This document shows, piece by piece, positions 38,719 through 48,406 of a stretch of 64,000 bases of DNA (within the stretch, counting starts at the first letter, position 1; each line of letters starts with the position of its first letter). Position numbers and translations under genes: made by a program. Source of the DNA: Ignavibacteria bacterium (GTDB taxonomy: Bacteria > Bacteroidota > Ignavibacteria > Tepidaquicellales > OLB5); the NCBI GenBank assembly GCA_020852705.1, contig JADZAP010000025.1:1-64000 (forward strand), in the 5' to 3' direction. Under the pieces are notes generated by a model that saw nothing but the letters and a program-made list of their open reading frames with translations, did not search any database and was not told where the DNA came from.

Positions 38719-39225
38719 TTATTCTTTTGGAGCAATGAATGATCTCGAAGCAAATTCCTGATCAAGTAAAAGTAATCCCTCACCTTTGCCGTCTATTAAC
38801 TGCATTCTGCCTAATGATTTTGATGCCATTGCTTCTTCTTCAACCTGTTCATCTACATACCACCTTAAAAAGTTATTAACAGCATGGTCATTTTCTTTGA
38901 TTGCTTCATCCATCAGGTCATTTATTGATCTTGTTACTTTTTTTTCATGTTCTAATGCTTTTTCAAACACAACTATTGGCGAAGCAAAATCATAATCAGG
39001 TTTTGCAATCTGCTGCAGCTCTACTTTTCCGCCTTTATCTATTATGAAATGAAATATCTTCATTGCATGGAAATGTTCTTCCTGTGTTTGTACGTGAAAG
39101 TAGTTTGCAATTCCGTCTAAATTCATACAGTGAAAATATGCCGCCATTGAAAGATATTCATATTCTGAAACAAATTCGTTGTTCATTTGTTTATTTAGCT
39201 CACTTTGAAGCTTGTTTGATAACAT
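38719..39225 (-). CDS. Ferritin
   Basis: LNKQMNNEFVSEYEYLSMAAYFHCMNLDGIANYFHVQTQEEHFHAMKIFHFIIDKGG; WYVDEQVEEEA. Confidence 0.93.
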   Translation of the reverse strand: MLSNKLQSELNKQMNNEFVSEYEYLSMAAYFHCMNLDGIANYFHVQTQEEHFHAMKIFHFIIDKGGKVELQQIAKPDYDFASPIVVFEKALEHEKKVTRSINDLMDEAIKENDHAVNNFLRWYVDEQVEEEAMASKSLGRMQLIDGKGEGLLLLDQEFASRSFIAPKE

Positions 39226-39392
39226 TTTTACCGCTCCTTAACTGTTTCTAATCTTATTTAAAATTTTAAATCCTAAAACAAAAATACTAATATTAATAAT
39301 TACTTTTAATGTAAAAATGTTTCAAATTTATTTTTAATCTTATAAAAATCATAATTTTGTAATACTTTCTCAATTTAACAGAAATTTATCTA

Positions 39393-39788
39393 TTATTTTC
39401 CGATATTATCAATTAACCTTCTGTCTTTTTTAGTAGGTCTGCCCTTGCCTTTGTACTTGCTGATATATGATACAAATCTTTCTGTATCCTTTTTTTCAAG
39501 TTCTTCCTTAGGTGTAATTTCAACAGCAAAGTTTTTAACTAATGGTGCAGATACCCGCTTTTCCAAAATCTCATTTACCCTGAAAATTCTTTTAATATAT
39601 CCCTGCTGAACAGAAATAATTTCCCCGGGTTTTATTAATCTGCATGGTTTTATAATCTTACCCTCAATTTTAACTTTTCCGCCTATGCAGGCTTCTCTTG
39701 CAAGTGACCTTGACTTAAATACACGGATGCACCACAGATATTTATCTATACGAATGCCTAATATAAGTTTTTCTGGTTTCACCTGCAT
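39393..39788 (-). CDS. S4 domain RNA-binding protein (HslR-like)
   Basis: IRIDKYLWCIRVFKSRSLAREACIGGKVKIEGKIIKPCRLIKPGEIISV; C-terminal KGKGRPTKKDRRLID. Confidence 0.9.
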   Translation of the reverse strand: MQVKPEKLILGIRIDKYLWCIRVFKSRSLAREACIGGKVKIEGKIIKPCRLIKPGEIISVQQGYIKRIFRVNEILEKRVSAPLVKNFAVEITPKEELEKKDTERFVSYISKYKGKGRPTKKDRRLIDNIGK

Positions 39789-39962
39789 TAAATATGTTAA
39801 ATAAAATTTTTATTACTTTAAATTACACAAATTATCAGATATAAGTTGTGAATTCAAGGAAAATACAGATTAATTTTAAAAGTATGAGTTTTTTTCTCTT
39901 TTAACCTTAGCACAATTTTCCTAAATTTGTATTCAAATGGGTCATTCAAATCAATTTTTATT

Positions 39963-41591
39963 ATGGAACTTTTAGGAAATATTGTAGATGTTTTAAACCG
40001 GAAAATTTTTCCGGGTAAAGTAATTTTTGAAAATGGTAAAATTGTTTCAGTTACCCAAACTGAGGACACATATAATAACTACATTTTACCCGGATTTATT
40101 GATGCTCATGTGCATATAGAAAGTTCAATGCTTGTACCTTCGGAGTTTGCCCGTTTAGCAGTGCTTCATGGTACTGTTGCAACTGTTAGTGACCCCCACG
40201 AAATTGGCAATGTACTTGGAGTAAATGGTGTACGTTATATGATTGATAACGGAAAAAAAGGACCGTTTAAATTTTATTTCGGTGCACCTTCTTGTGTACC
40301 CGCTACTGCTTTTGAAACTGCAGGAGCAGAAATAACTTCTGCAGATATACGTGAGCTGATTGAAAAAGACGGGCTTAAATATCTGAGTGAAATGATGAAC
40401 TATCCCGGTGTGCTATTTAACGATCCTTTAGTAATGGAAAAAATTCAAATTGCACATTCACTTGGTAGACCGGTTGATGGGCATGCACCAGGATTAAGGG
40501 GTGATGATGCTAAAAAATACATTGCTGCCGGAATTTCAACTGACCATGAATGTTTTACTTTAGATGAAGCTTTGGGTAAAATTGCCCTTGGAATGAAAAT
40601 TATCATTCGCGAAGGCTCCGCTGCAAAGAATTTTGAAGCCTTGCATCCGCTTTTAAAAGATCATTCTGATTTGGTCATGTTCTGCAGTGATGATAAACAT
40701 CCAAACGATCTGCTTATCAGCCAAATTAATGAACATGTCAGGCGGGCAGTAAAATACGGGTATGACCTCTTTAATGTGCTTTTTGCGGCTTGTGTAAATC
40801 CCGTAAAACATTATGGACTTGATGTAGGTTTGCTTAAACCCGGCGATAATGCAGATTTGATAATCGTTAATAATCTCACAGATTTTAAAGTACAGCAAAC
40901 TTATATTAATGGTGAACTTGTTGCAAATAATGGTGTTTCTTTAGTAAAAAAAGTTAAAACTGAAATTATTAATAATTTTAATACCTCAAGAAAATCAATT
41001 AAAGATTTTGAACTTGATGCTTTATCTGACGGAGCCCCAAAAATAAGAGTAATAAAAGCATTAGATGGACAGCTTTTAACCGAAGAGCTTCGTGAACCAG
41101 CCAAACTGTTTGATGCTAAATTGATTTCTAATACCGATAATGATGTATTAAAAATGGCGGTTGTTTGCAGATATAATAATTCTAAACCCGCTATTGGATT
41201 TATCAGGGGGTTTGGTTTTAAAAAGGGTGCTATAGCTTCCTGTGTAGCTCATGATTCCCACAACATTATTGCTGTTGGTGTTACCGATGAAGATATTTGT
41301 CATGCTGTAAACAGTATTATTGATTATAAAGGAGGTATTTCTGCTGCATTTGATGATATTGTTGAAGTGCTTCCGCTTCCGGTTGGCGGTATTATGAGTA
41401 ACGATGATTGTTACACTATTGCTGAAAAATATACTGCAATTGATAAAATTTCAAAAGACCTTGGTTCAAACCTTCATGCACCCTATATGACACTTTCTTT
41501 TATGGCATTACTTGTAATTCCCTTATTAAAATTAAGTGATAAAGGTCTCTTTGACAGCAAAAAGTTTGGATTTGTTGATCTGTTTGTTTAA
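39963..41591 (+). CDS. ade: Adenine deaminase (ATG at 39963 preferred over the track's TTG at 39927)
   Basis: [65 protein letters not shown]. Confidence 0.93.
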   Translation: MELLGNIVDVLNRKIFPGKVIFENGKIVSVTQTEDTYNNYILPGFIDAHVHIESSMLVPSEFARLAVLHGTVATVSDPHEIGNVLGVNGVRYMIDNGKKGPFKFYFGAPSCVPATAFETAGAEITSADIRELIEKDGLKYLSEMMNYPGVLFNDPLVMEKIQIAHSLGRPVDGHAPGLRGDDAKKYIAAGISTDHECFTLDEALGKIALGMKIIIREGSAAKNFEALHPLLKDHSDLVMFCSDDKHPNDLLISQINEHVRRAVKYGYDLFNVLFAACVNPVKHYGLDVGLLKPGDNADLIIVNNLTDFKVQQTYINGELVANNGVSLVKKVKTEIINNFNTSRKSIKDFELDALSDGAPKIRVIKALDGQLLTEELREPAKLFDAKLISNTDNDVLKMAVVCRYNNSKPAIGFIRGFGFKKGAIASCVAHDSHNIIAVGVTDEDICHAVNSIIDYKGGISAAFDDIVEVLPLPVGGIMSNDDCYTIAEKYTAIDKISKDLGSNLHAPYMTLSFMALLVIPLLKLSDKGLFDSKKFGFVDLFV

Positions 41592-41818
41592 TTATTTCTT
41601 AAATTTAAAATAATTGCATAAATAGGTTATTTTTATCCTTTGTTACATTCTGCAAGTATATTTATGCTAAACTATTTCATAAATACCTGATAATTATTGA
41701 ACTACATAACATAGAAACCTAACGTTTTTAAGGTATTCCTACATTGCGATATTTGAGTTATTTTGCATAAAATAAATTATTTGAAATATTGCAATTAGCA
41801 AATTTTGTGGAGTTTAAT

Positions 41819-42031
41819 ATGGCTAAAAATAATCAGCAAAAAACCGTACTGGCGTCTAGGAATAACTCAATAATTTCTGTGGCTGAATCTCTTTTAAAAG
41901 ATGCAGGTATTGTTTATTCAATATACAAAAATGGTGCAACCGAGATACAGGTTTCTGGCGATGAAAATATCCATAAAGCAAGAAAGATTCTTATTGACCT
42001 GGAAGAACTGGATTTTCATGATAATAAATAA
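41819..42031 (+). CDS. DUF2007-like small protein
   Basis: KTVLASRNNSIISVAESLLKDAGIVYSIYKNGATEIQVSGDENIHKARKILIDLEEL. Confidence 0.55.
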   Translation: MAKNNQQKTVLASRNNSIISVAESLLKDAGIVYSIYKNGATEIQVSGDENIHKARKILIDLEELDFHDNK

Positions 42032-42092
42032 TTTTTGTTTGAAATTTTAAATTTAAGATATAAATTTATTAAATAAGTTTTTATATTTACTG

Positions 42093-42117
42093 CGGAGCTG
42101 ATGCTCCGTTTTTTTTA
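42093..42117 (+). terminator. Rho-independent terminator
   Basis: CGGAGC-TGAT-GCTCCG followed by TTTTTTTT. Confidence 0.88.
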
Positions 42118-42200
42118 TTCCCTCTGTAAATTTTTTTTAACATATTAATCAAACCGGCTAAACTAGTTTTACATATAAACAGTTTAAGCGTTATTTAATT

Positions 42201-43202
42201 ATGAAAAAAATTCTGATTCTTGGCGGCACAGGTTTTGTTGGCCGCATACTAACTGAAGAACTTATAAAAGATGAAATTTATCCGGTACTCTTTAACCGAG
42301 GTAAACGCTCCCCTGGTATTTTTCCGGGTTTAAGACATATCTCAGGCGATAGACTTGATATGCATGATATTGAAAAGATTTCAAAAGAAAGCTGGGATGT
42401 TATCATAGATTTTAGCTGTATGTATCCTGTGAATCTTGATGAAATTACTGATATGATGAAAGGTAAAACAGGAAAATACATTTTTGTAAGTACCGTTAGT
42501 GTTTATCCAATGAATGACGCTGCATATTGGGATAAACCGGTAACGGAAGATGCAAAAACTCTCCCTTGTACCCCCGAACAAAAAACAGATCCTGATGTGA
42601 ATTTAACTTACGGTGAAAAAAAAGCTGAGTGTGAGCGCATTCTGCTTGAAAAGAATTGGATAAATCCCGTTATTTTTAGACCCGGGTTAATTTATGGCAG
42701 GTATGATTACACTGATAGGTTTTATTATTGGTTATACCGTGCCTATGCTAATGATAAAATATTATTACCTGCCGGGGGTACTGAAAAGTTTACTGCAACG
42801 CATAGTGAAGATTTTGCTAATCTGATAAAAATTGCAATTGAAACTGATACTACAAGCAGAGTATTTAATGCCGTTACACATACGCCTGCTAATCTTTTTG
42901 AACTTGTAAATATAGCAGCAAATATATTAGGCACTAAATCTCAATTTGTAAATGCTGATATGAATTTTATCAATGATAATCATCTTGTTCCCTGGGTTGA
43001 CTTTCCAAATTGGGTCGGCGAGTTTAATATGCTTGTTGATAATTCACTTGCTTTAAAAGAATTTCCTGTTAGTTTTTTATCATTTAAAGATAGCATAAAG
43101 CACAGTATTAATTATTACGAATCAATTGGCTGGCATATTCCAAAAGCAGGGTTGTTACCTGAAAGGGAAATGGAGTTAATTAAAATATTAGAAACTAATT
43201 GA
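42201..43202 (+). CDS. NAD-dependent epimerase/dehydratase family protein
   Basis: MKKILILGGTGFVGRILTEELI; YIFVSTVSVY; TYGEKKAECER; VIFRPGLIYGRYDYTDRFYYWLYRA. Confidence 0.9.
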   Translation: MKKILILGGTGFVGRILTEELIKDEIYPVLFNRGKRSPGIFPGLRHISGDRLDMHDIEKISKESWDVIIDFSCMYPVNLDEITDMMKGKTGKYIFVSTVSVYPMNDAAYWDKPVTEDAKTLPCTPEQKTDPDVNLTYGEKKAECERILLEKNWINPVIFRPGLIYGRYDYTDRFYYWLYRAYANDKILLPAGGTEKFTATHSEDFANLIKIAIETDTTSRVFNAVTHTPANLFELVNIAANILGTKSQFVNADMNFINDNHLVPWVDFPNWVGEFNMLVDNSLALKEFPVSFLSFKDSIKHSINYYESIGWHIPKAGLLPEREMELIKILETN

Positions 43203-43255
43203 ATTTGAAAACTGATATAATTATTTTCTGTTTTATTTTGGCAGTCAATATAAAA

Positions 43256-44287
43256 TTAATTTCCAGCTTCGCTGTACATTTTCTTAATTAGCTCAGTTAT
43301 CCCTAGAAATTCTGCAGCGTTTTTCCAAAGAAGTTTTTCCTTAACTACATTATTCAGTTCTGCCATTCCCTCAATTAGTTTTCCCGGGATATGTTCACCC
43401 AATGGAAACGGATAATCTGACCCTAATACTATGTTATCTTCACCAATCAGATCTATCAAAAATTTTAATGCAGATTCATCATGTACAAGTGAATCAAGGT
43501 AAAACTTACCAAGGTAATTTCTGGGGTTAACCATATTTTTTGTCTGAACAAGGTCAGGTCTTACTTTAAATCCATGTTCTATTCTGCCAATTGTAAACGG
43601 AAATGATCCGCCTCCATGAGCAAAACACACACGCAGTTTTTTAAATTTTTCAAATACTCCGCCAAATATCATAGAGCATATTGCAAGTGCTGTTTCAGCG
43701 GGCATACCAACAAGCCAGGGCAGCCAGTACTCAGGCATCCTTTCTTTACCCATCATATCCCAAGGGTGCACAAACACAGCTGCATTCATTTCTTCACAGG
43801 CACCTAATACCTCACAAATTTCCGGGTCATCTAGATTTTTACCCTGAATATGGGTTCCAATTTCAATTCCTGCAAGTCCAAGATCCTTCATTATCCTTTC
43901 AAGTTCTTTTACTGCTAGTTTTGCATCCTGCATCGGAAGTGTCCCAAGTCCAATAAATCTTGATGGATTATCGTTTACTGTTTGTGCAATATGATCATTC
44001 AAATGTTTTGCCAAATCAAGCGTTTCATTGGGCTTTGCCCAATAGCTAAACATTACCGGAACTGTTGAAAGTACCTGCATTGAAACTTGATGTTCATCAC
44101 ATTCTTCAATGCGTTTTGTATGACTCCAGGAGTTATCAGTAATTTCCCTAAAAACCCTGTCCCCAATCATCATTTTAGCACAGCACGGTTTATGGTGCTC
44201 AATTGTCAGGAAACCTTGCTTGTTATATTTTTTATTTAGGTCAGGCCATTTTTCAGGCAGTATATGTGTGTGTACGTCTATCTTCAT
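43256..44287 (-). CDS. Aminocarboxymuconate-semialdehyde decarboxylase-like amidohydrolase
   Basis: MKIDVHTHILPEKWPDL; VFVHPWDMMGKERMPEYWLPWLVGMPAETALAICSMIFGGVFEKFKKLRVCFAHGGGSFPF; VLGSDYPFPLGE. Confidence 0.92.
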   Translation of the reverse strand: MKIDVHTHILPEKWPDLNKKYNKQGFLTIEHHKPCCAKMMIGDRVFREITDNSWSHTKRIEECDEHQVSMQVLSTVPVMFSYWAKPNETLDLAKHLNDHIAQTVNDNPSRFIGLGTLPMQDAKLAVKELERIMKDLGLAGIEIGTHIQGKNLDDPEICEVLGACEEMNAAVFVHPWDMMGKERMPEYWLPWLVGMPAETALAICSMIFGGVFEKFKKLRVCFAHGGGSFPFTIGRIEHGFKVRPDLVQTKNMVNPRNYLGKFYLDSLVHDESALKFLIDLIGEDNIVLGSDYPFPLGEHIPGKLIEGMAELNNVVKEKLLWKNAAEFLGITELIKKMYSEAGN

Positions 44288-44799
44288 TTCTTTTCAGGGG
44301 GTTCAAGTATTGTTCCGCATCTTTTACAGGTGCGTTTTTCGGTATCATTCCAGAATCTTTCAAATATTGGAGGAAGTTGTGTTACAATATTATCAAGTTT
44401 TACAAATTCCTCATACAGCTTATCACCGCATTTTTCGCAATACCACTGAAAGGCATCAAGTTCTTTTTCATCACGCTTACGCTCTATAACTAACCCTATT
44501 GTGTTTGCCGGTCTTTGCGGTGAGTGAGGTGTATTTGGAGGCAGATAAAACATTTCTCCTTCTTTGATATGCACATCCTTTGGCTTTCCGTTTTCTATTA
44601 CTTTAACAATAATATCCCCTTCAATCTGATAAAAAAATTCAGCACCATCTTCAAAATGATAATCTTTTCTTGAATTAGGACCGCCAACTACCATTATTAT
44701 CAAATCTCCATCTACCATACATTTATTACCAACAGGAGGTTTAAGCAAATGGCGGTTGTCGTCTATCCATTTTTTAAAATTAAATGCTTCTAGTGACAT
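44284..44799 (-). CDS. 3-hydroxyanthranilate 3,4-dioxygenase
   Basis: LKPPVGNKCMVDGDLIIMVVGGPNSRKDYHFEDGAEFFYQIEGDI; C-terminal rubredoxin-like CEKC...CKRC; 4-nt overlap with the decarboxylase. Confidence 0.94.
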   Translation of the reverse strand: MSLEAFNFKKWIDDNRHLLKPPVGNKCMVDGDLIIMVVGGPNSRKDYHFEDGAEFFYQIEGDIIVKVIENGKPKDVHIKEGEMFYLPPNTPHSPQRPANTIGLVIERKRDEKELDAFQWYCEKCGDKLYEEFVKLDNIVTQLPPIFERFWNDTEKRTCKRCGTILEPPEKK

Positions 44800-44814
44800 T
44801 TATTTATCTCCTTA

Positions 44815-45375
44815 TTATTTTAAATTTTTTTTAATATTTTTTGCCTGTTCAAGATGCCTTCGCTGATGTGCTGAATTAACTGCAAGAATATCAAATGCCG
44901 AAAATTTTATCCAGCTTATAGCAGGTGATGGCAGCTTAAGCTTAGTAAAATCCCATTGCGCAGATCTTTCAATTATATTCACCCATCTATCCTGAAGCTG
45001 TAAATATGCTGCAACAGCTTTTGATTTGTTAATCTTTGTATCAGGTTTCCATTTGCCTGGTGCTTTAAACTTTCTTTTTACTGGAGGTTCTAAAATTTTT
45101 ATGAACTTTCTTCCTAAGAAGCTGAATTTCATCTCTCCTGAATATAGCTGATTCTTTTCTTCAAGTTTCTTTAATCCAATATCTAAAATATCGCAGTAAT
45201 CTGAACCGGTTACTATTAAATGATCAATACATCCTCCAATTGACCAGCCGTTATTTGGAGGTGTTTTGTTAAACTCCTTATCTTTAACCTTTTCAAAAAA
45301 TAATGCAGCATCTGATTTCATATTTCTGAATTCATCGCTTAACTTTTGCAGTTCATTTGGCAAATTGTTCATCAT
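44815..45375 (-). CDS. DinB-like protein
   Basis: NNGWSIGGCIDHLIVTGSDYCDIL...FDILAVNSAHQRRHLEQAKNI. Confidence 0.82.
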   Translation of the reverse strand: MMNNLPNELQKLSDEFRNMKSDAALFFEKVKDKEFNKTPPNNGWSIGGCIDHLIVTGSDYCDILDIGLKKLEEKNQLYSGEMKFSFLGRKFIKILEPPVKRKFKAPGKWKPDTKINKSKAVAAYLQLQDRWVNIIERSAQWDFTKLKLPSPAISWIKFSAFDILAVNSAHQRRHLEQAKNIKKNLK

Positions 45376-45394
45376 TTATAATACGGTAATATCA

Positions 45395-45985
45395 TTATAA
45401 TCCCGGTACAAGATCAAAAAAATGAAATGGGCTTGCATAAAAATCACCAGGACCAAAGTAATCTTTGGAAACCCTTGTAATTTTTCCATCGCTATTTTTA
45501 CGGAATACAGATGCCCCCGGCAAATAACCGTCTTTTTCATTATAATAACCCATATCTTTAATAAATGTATTTGCTGTTGCTGAGTACATATTGAATTTCC
45601 ACCCTCTTGAAGCAGAAAAATCCTTTTGCACCTCTGGTGCATCGGGCGAAATAAGCGCAAAAGAAGTTTTCTTTTCAATAAAATAGCTTACGCCGCTAAA
45701 CCCATCTGCCCATAATGTGCAGTATGAGCATGATTTACCCATATTATGAATAATTATCAAATGCTCTTTATCTCCAAACATTTCAGAAAGCTTTTTATCA
45801 TTTCCTTCTCTATCTTTAAAAATGTAATCTTCAACATCCATTCGGGAAATTTTAGAAGTGAGCTTAATATATTTTTTTCTAAGTTCAATTATTTCTTCAT
45901 GAAGCTTATTTAGCTTTTTTTCCGATTTTTCCTTTTTATTGATTTTGTTTTTGCTGCCCGCTGATTTTTTATCTTTTTTTCCCAT
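45395..45985 (-). CDS. DUF899/thioredoxin-like protein
   Basis: LSEMFGDKEHLIIIHNMGKSCSYCTLWADGFSGVSYFIEKKTSFALISPD. Confidence 0.82.
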   Translation of the reverse strand: MGKKDKKSAGSKNKINKKEKSEKKLNKLHEEIIELRKKYIKLTSKISRMDVEDYIFKDREGNDKKLSEMFGDKEHLIIIHNMGKSCSYCTLWADGFSGVSYFIEKKTSFALISPDAPEVQKDFSASRGWKFNMYSATANTFIKDMGYYNEKDGYLPGASVFRKNSDGKITRVSKDYFGPGDFYASPFHFFDLVPGL

Positions 45986-46199
45986 AATATTTTAATTTTT
46001 GCTCAAAAATGGCAAAATTCTTTTAAAAATAAAGCTTTTGGTGGATTTACTCTAATAATAAAAATAAGTTCTTTTATAAACTATACCATTCGTAACTTAT
46101 TGCCGGTTATCTTTTGATTTGTAGTTATATATTTTACTTTTTAGTATTTATAAATATTTGTATTTTTGCAGTTCACTCCTAAAACAAAATATTACAAGT

Positions 46200-46934
46200 A
46201 TGCAAAGAGAAATTCAAAAATGGTTCAGTCCAAACCTGAATAAAGATATGGAAATTGTTATTTACGGAACAGGCAGTCAATATGCACTGTTAATGTTTCC
46301 TACTGCGGCAGCTGATTTCCTTGAATATGAACGATTCCATTTGATTGAATCTATTATGCCCTATATTAATAAAGGAAAAATCAGAGCGTATTCAATAAAC
46401 AGTATTAATAATGAAAGCTGGCTGAATGATGGAAATCACCCTGAATATAAATCAGAGCGTCACAGGCAGTTTAATGATTATGTTGTAAATGAAGTTGTAC
46501 CGTTTATTAAATCACAATGCGGTGATGAAGTTCAGATAATAACAACCGGTGCATCTTTTGGTGCATTGCATGCAGCAAATCTGTTCTTCCGCAGACCTGA
46601 TCTTTTTGCGGGTACTATTGCAATGAGCGGCTCGTATGACCTTAAGGATTACAGCAAAGGTTACTATGATGATAATGTTTATTTTAATTCACCAGTAGAT
46701 TATCTAAGTAACCTTAATGATGAAAATATTATTAATCAGATAAAAAACAGAAAACACATTTACATTACCACCGGACAGGGCAGTTATGAAAATCCAGAGG
46801 CATCTAGGAATTTAAGTAATGTACTTAACGCTAAAGGAATTAATCATGAACTTGACCTATGGGGTTATGATATTCCCCATGACTGGCCTTCATGGCGTAA
46901 AATGCTGCCGTATTTTATTGATACTAAACTGTAA
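46200..46934 (+). CDS. Alpha/beta-hydrolase esterase (COG4947-like); ATG at 46200 preferred over the track's 46158
   Basis: VQIITTGASFGALHAANLFFRRPDLFAGTIAMSGSYDLKDY (GxSxG); IPHDWPSWRKMLPYF. Confidence 0.82.
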   Translation: MQREIQKWFSPNLNKDMEIVIYGTGSQYALLMFPTAAADFLEYERFHLIESIMPYINKGKIRAYSINSINNESWLNDGNHPEYKSERHRQFNDYVVNEVVPFIKSQCGDEVQIITTGASFGALHAANLFFRRPDLFAGTIAMSGSYDLKDYSKGYYDDNVYFNSPVDYLSNLNDENIINQIKNRKHIYITTGQGSYENPEASRNLSNVLNAKGINHELDLWGYDIPHDWPSWRKMLPYFIDTKL

Positions 46935-46943
46935 AGTTTATAT

Positions 46944-46970
46944 ATCCCCTCAACCTGAGGGGATTTTTTT
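46944..46970 (+). terminator. Rho-independent terminator
   Basis: ATCCCCTCA-ACC-TGAGGGGAT followed by a T run. Confidence 0.88.
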
Positions 46971-47116
46971 ATCTTCAAAATTAATTAATTACTGGTATTA
47001 ATTTTTGCATTAAGATAATATCCTGAAAAGTTAAATACATAAAATCTTAATTTTTGGACTGTTAGATTATATGTATATTTGTTAATTTGTAAATTCAAAT
47101 CAATTAAGAAATAAAA

Positions 47117-47881
47117 ATGAAAAGTATAATAATTTTATTATTAGTATCTGTACTTACTGTATATTCACAAAATGGTGATACAATTTCCACTGCTAGCGGA
47201 TTAAAATATATAGTGCTTAAAAAAGGCAATGGAAAAGCTTCTGTTGCAGGAAAAGTTGCTGAAGTTCACTATACAGGCTGGCTTCTTAACGGAAAAAAAT
47301 TTGATTCATCCTTTGATAGAAATGAACCGCTGGAATTTATTTTAGGTGCAAAACAGGTTATTGCAGGCTGGGATGAGGGTGTGGCATTAATGCACGTTGG
47401 TGATAAGTTCAGACTTATACTTCCTCCAGAGCTTGCCTATGGTGAAAACGGGGCAGGGGAAATTATTCCCCCTAATTCAACTTTGATATTTGATGTTGAA
47501 TTATTAGGAGTACACAAACCTAAAAAATCTATTGTGGATACTTTGATGGCTGTTATTCTGGATAAGAATGTTGAAAAAGCTGTTCAGCTTTATTGGAATT
47601 TGTACGAAGATAAACCCGATGATTATAATTTTAAAGAAAGTCAGCTTAATGTGCTTGGTTACCGGCTTTTGCAGGTTGGATTATACAAGCAGGCAGTAGA
47701 AATTTTTAAGCTGAACGTTGAACAATATCCCGATTCATTTAACACTTATGATAGCTTGGGTGAAGGTTATATGAATGCCGGTGATACAAAAAATGCAATA
47801 AAAAATTATAAACTTTCATTAAAACTTAACCCCGAAAATGAAAATGCCAAGAAAATGCTTGAAACCCTGAATAATAAATAA
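47117..47881 (+). CDS. FKBP-type peptidyl-prolyl isomerase with C-terminal TPR-like region
   Basis: AEVHYTGWLLNGKKFDSSFDRNEPLEFILGAKQVIAGWDEGVALMHVGDKFRLILPPELAYGENGAGEIIPPNSTLIFDVELL; TPR-like AGDTKNAIKNYKLSLKLNPENENAKKMLE. Confidence 0.92.
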   Translation: MKSIIILLLVSVLTVYSQNGDTISTASGLKYIVLKKGNGKASVAGKVAEVHYTGWLLNGKKFDSSFDRNEPLEFILGAKQVIAGWDEGVALMHVGDKFRLILPPELAYGENGAGEIIPPNSTLIFDVELLGVHKPKKSIVDTLMAVILDKNVEKAVQLYWNLYEDKPDDYNFKESQLNVLGYRLLQVGLYKQAVEIFKLNVEQYPDSFNTYDSLGEGYMNAGDTKNAIKNYKLSLKLNPENENAKKMLETLNNK

Positions 47882-47918
47882 GTTAACATAATTAATATTA
47901 AAAGCACATAATTAAATT

Positions 47919-48398
47919 ATGAAGATAGAAGAGCTATTATTTTTAGAAGGCAGATGGGAAGGAAGCGGAACTGCACAATACCCTTTAATTTCCGAAGTAT
48001 CTTACAGCGAAATTCTGAATTTTGAATATGATAAAACTAAAGGTTTTATATTTTATATACAGCAAACAAAGTTTAAAATTCCCGGTAAAGAAAATGATAC
48101 ACTTCATCATGAATCCGGTTTCATTAAGCAAACAGAATCCGGAAATATTGAGCTTTCCAATTCACAAAATAATGGCAGGGTAGAAGTTTTATATCTTGAT
48201 AATCTGCAAATATCAGAACAAAATACAAGAATTGTATTTGAATCCAAGCTTTTTGGTAATGACCCCAAAATGATAAAAACACTTAGGGAGTATAATCTAA
48301 CCGGCAGTAATATGTTCTACGAAATGAAAATGGCTACAAGTTCTAATCAGGTTTTAAGTACACATCTTAAATCTGAATTAACCAAAAAGGGAAATTAA
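47919..48398 (+). CDS. Nitrobindin/THAP4-like heme-binding beta-barrel protein
   Basis: LLFLEGRWEGSGTAQYPLISEVSYSEILNFEYDKTKGFIFYIQQT. Confidence 0.75.
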   Translation: MKIEELLFLEGRWEGSGTAQYPLISEVSYSEILNFEYDKTKGFIFYIQQTKFKIPGKENDTLHHESGFIKQTESGNIELSNSQNNGRVEVLYLDNLQISEQNTRIVFESKLFGNDPKMIKTLREYNLTGSNMFYEMKMATSSNQVLSTHLKSELTKKGN

Positions 48399-48406
48399 CA
48401 TATCTG

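Noticed and set aside
44203-44493. Three overlapping plus-strand ORFs (44203, 44220, 44264)
   Set aside because: Antisense to the well-supported ACMSD/3-HAO genes; no recognisable motifs.
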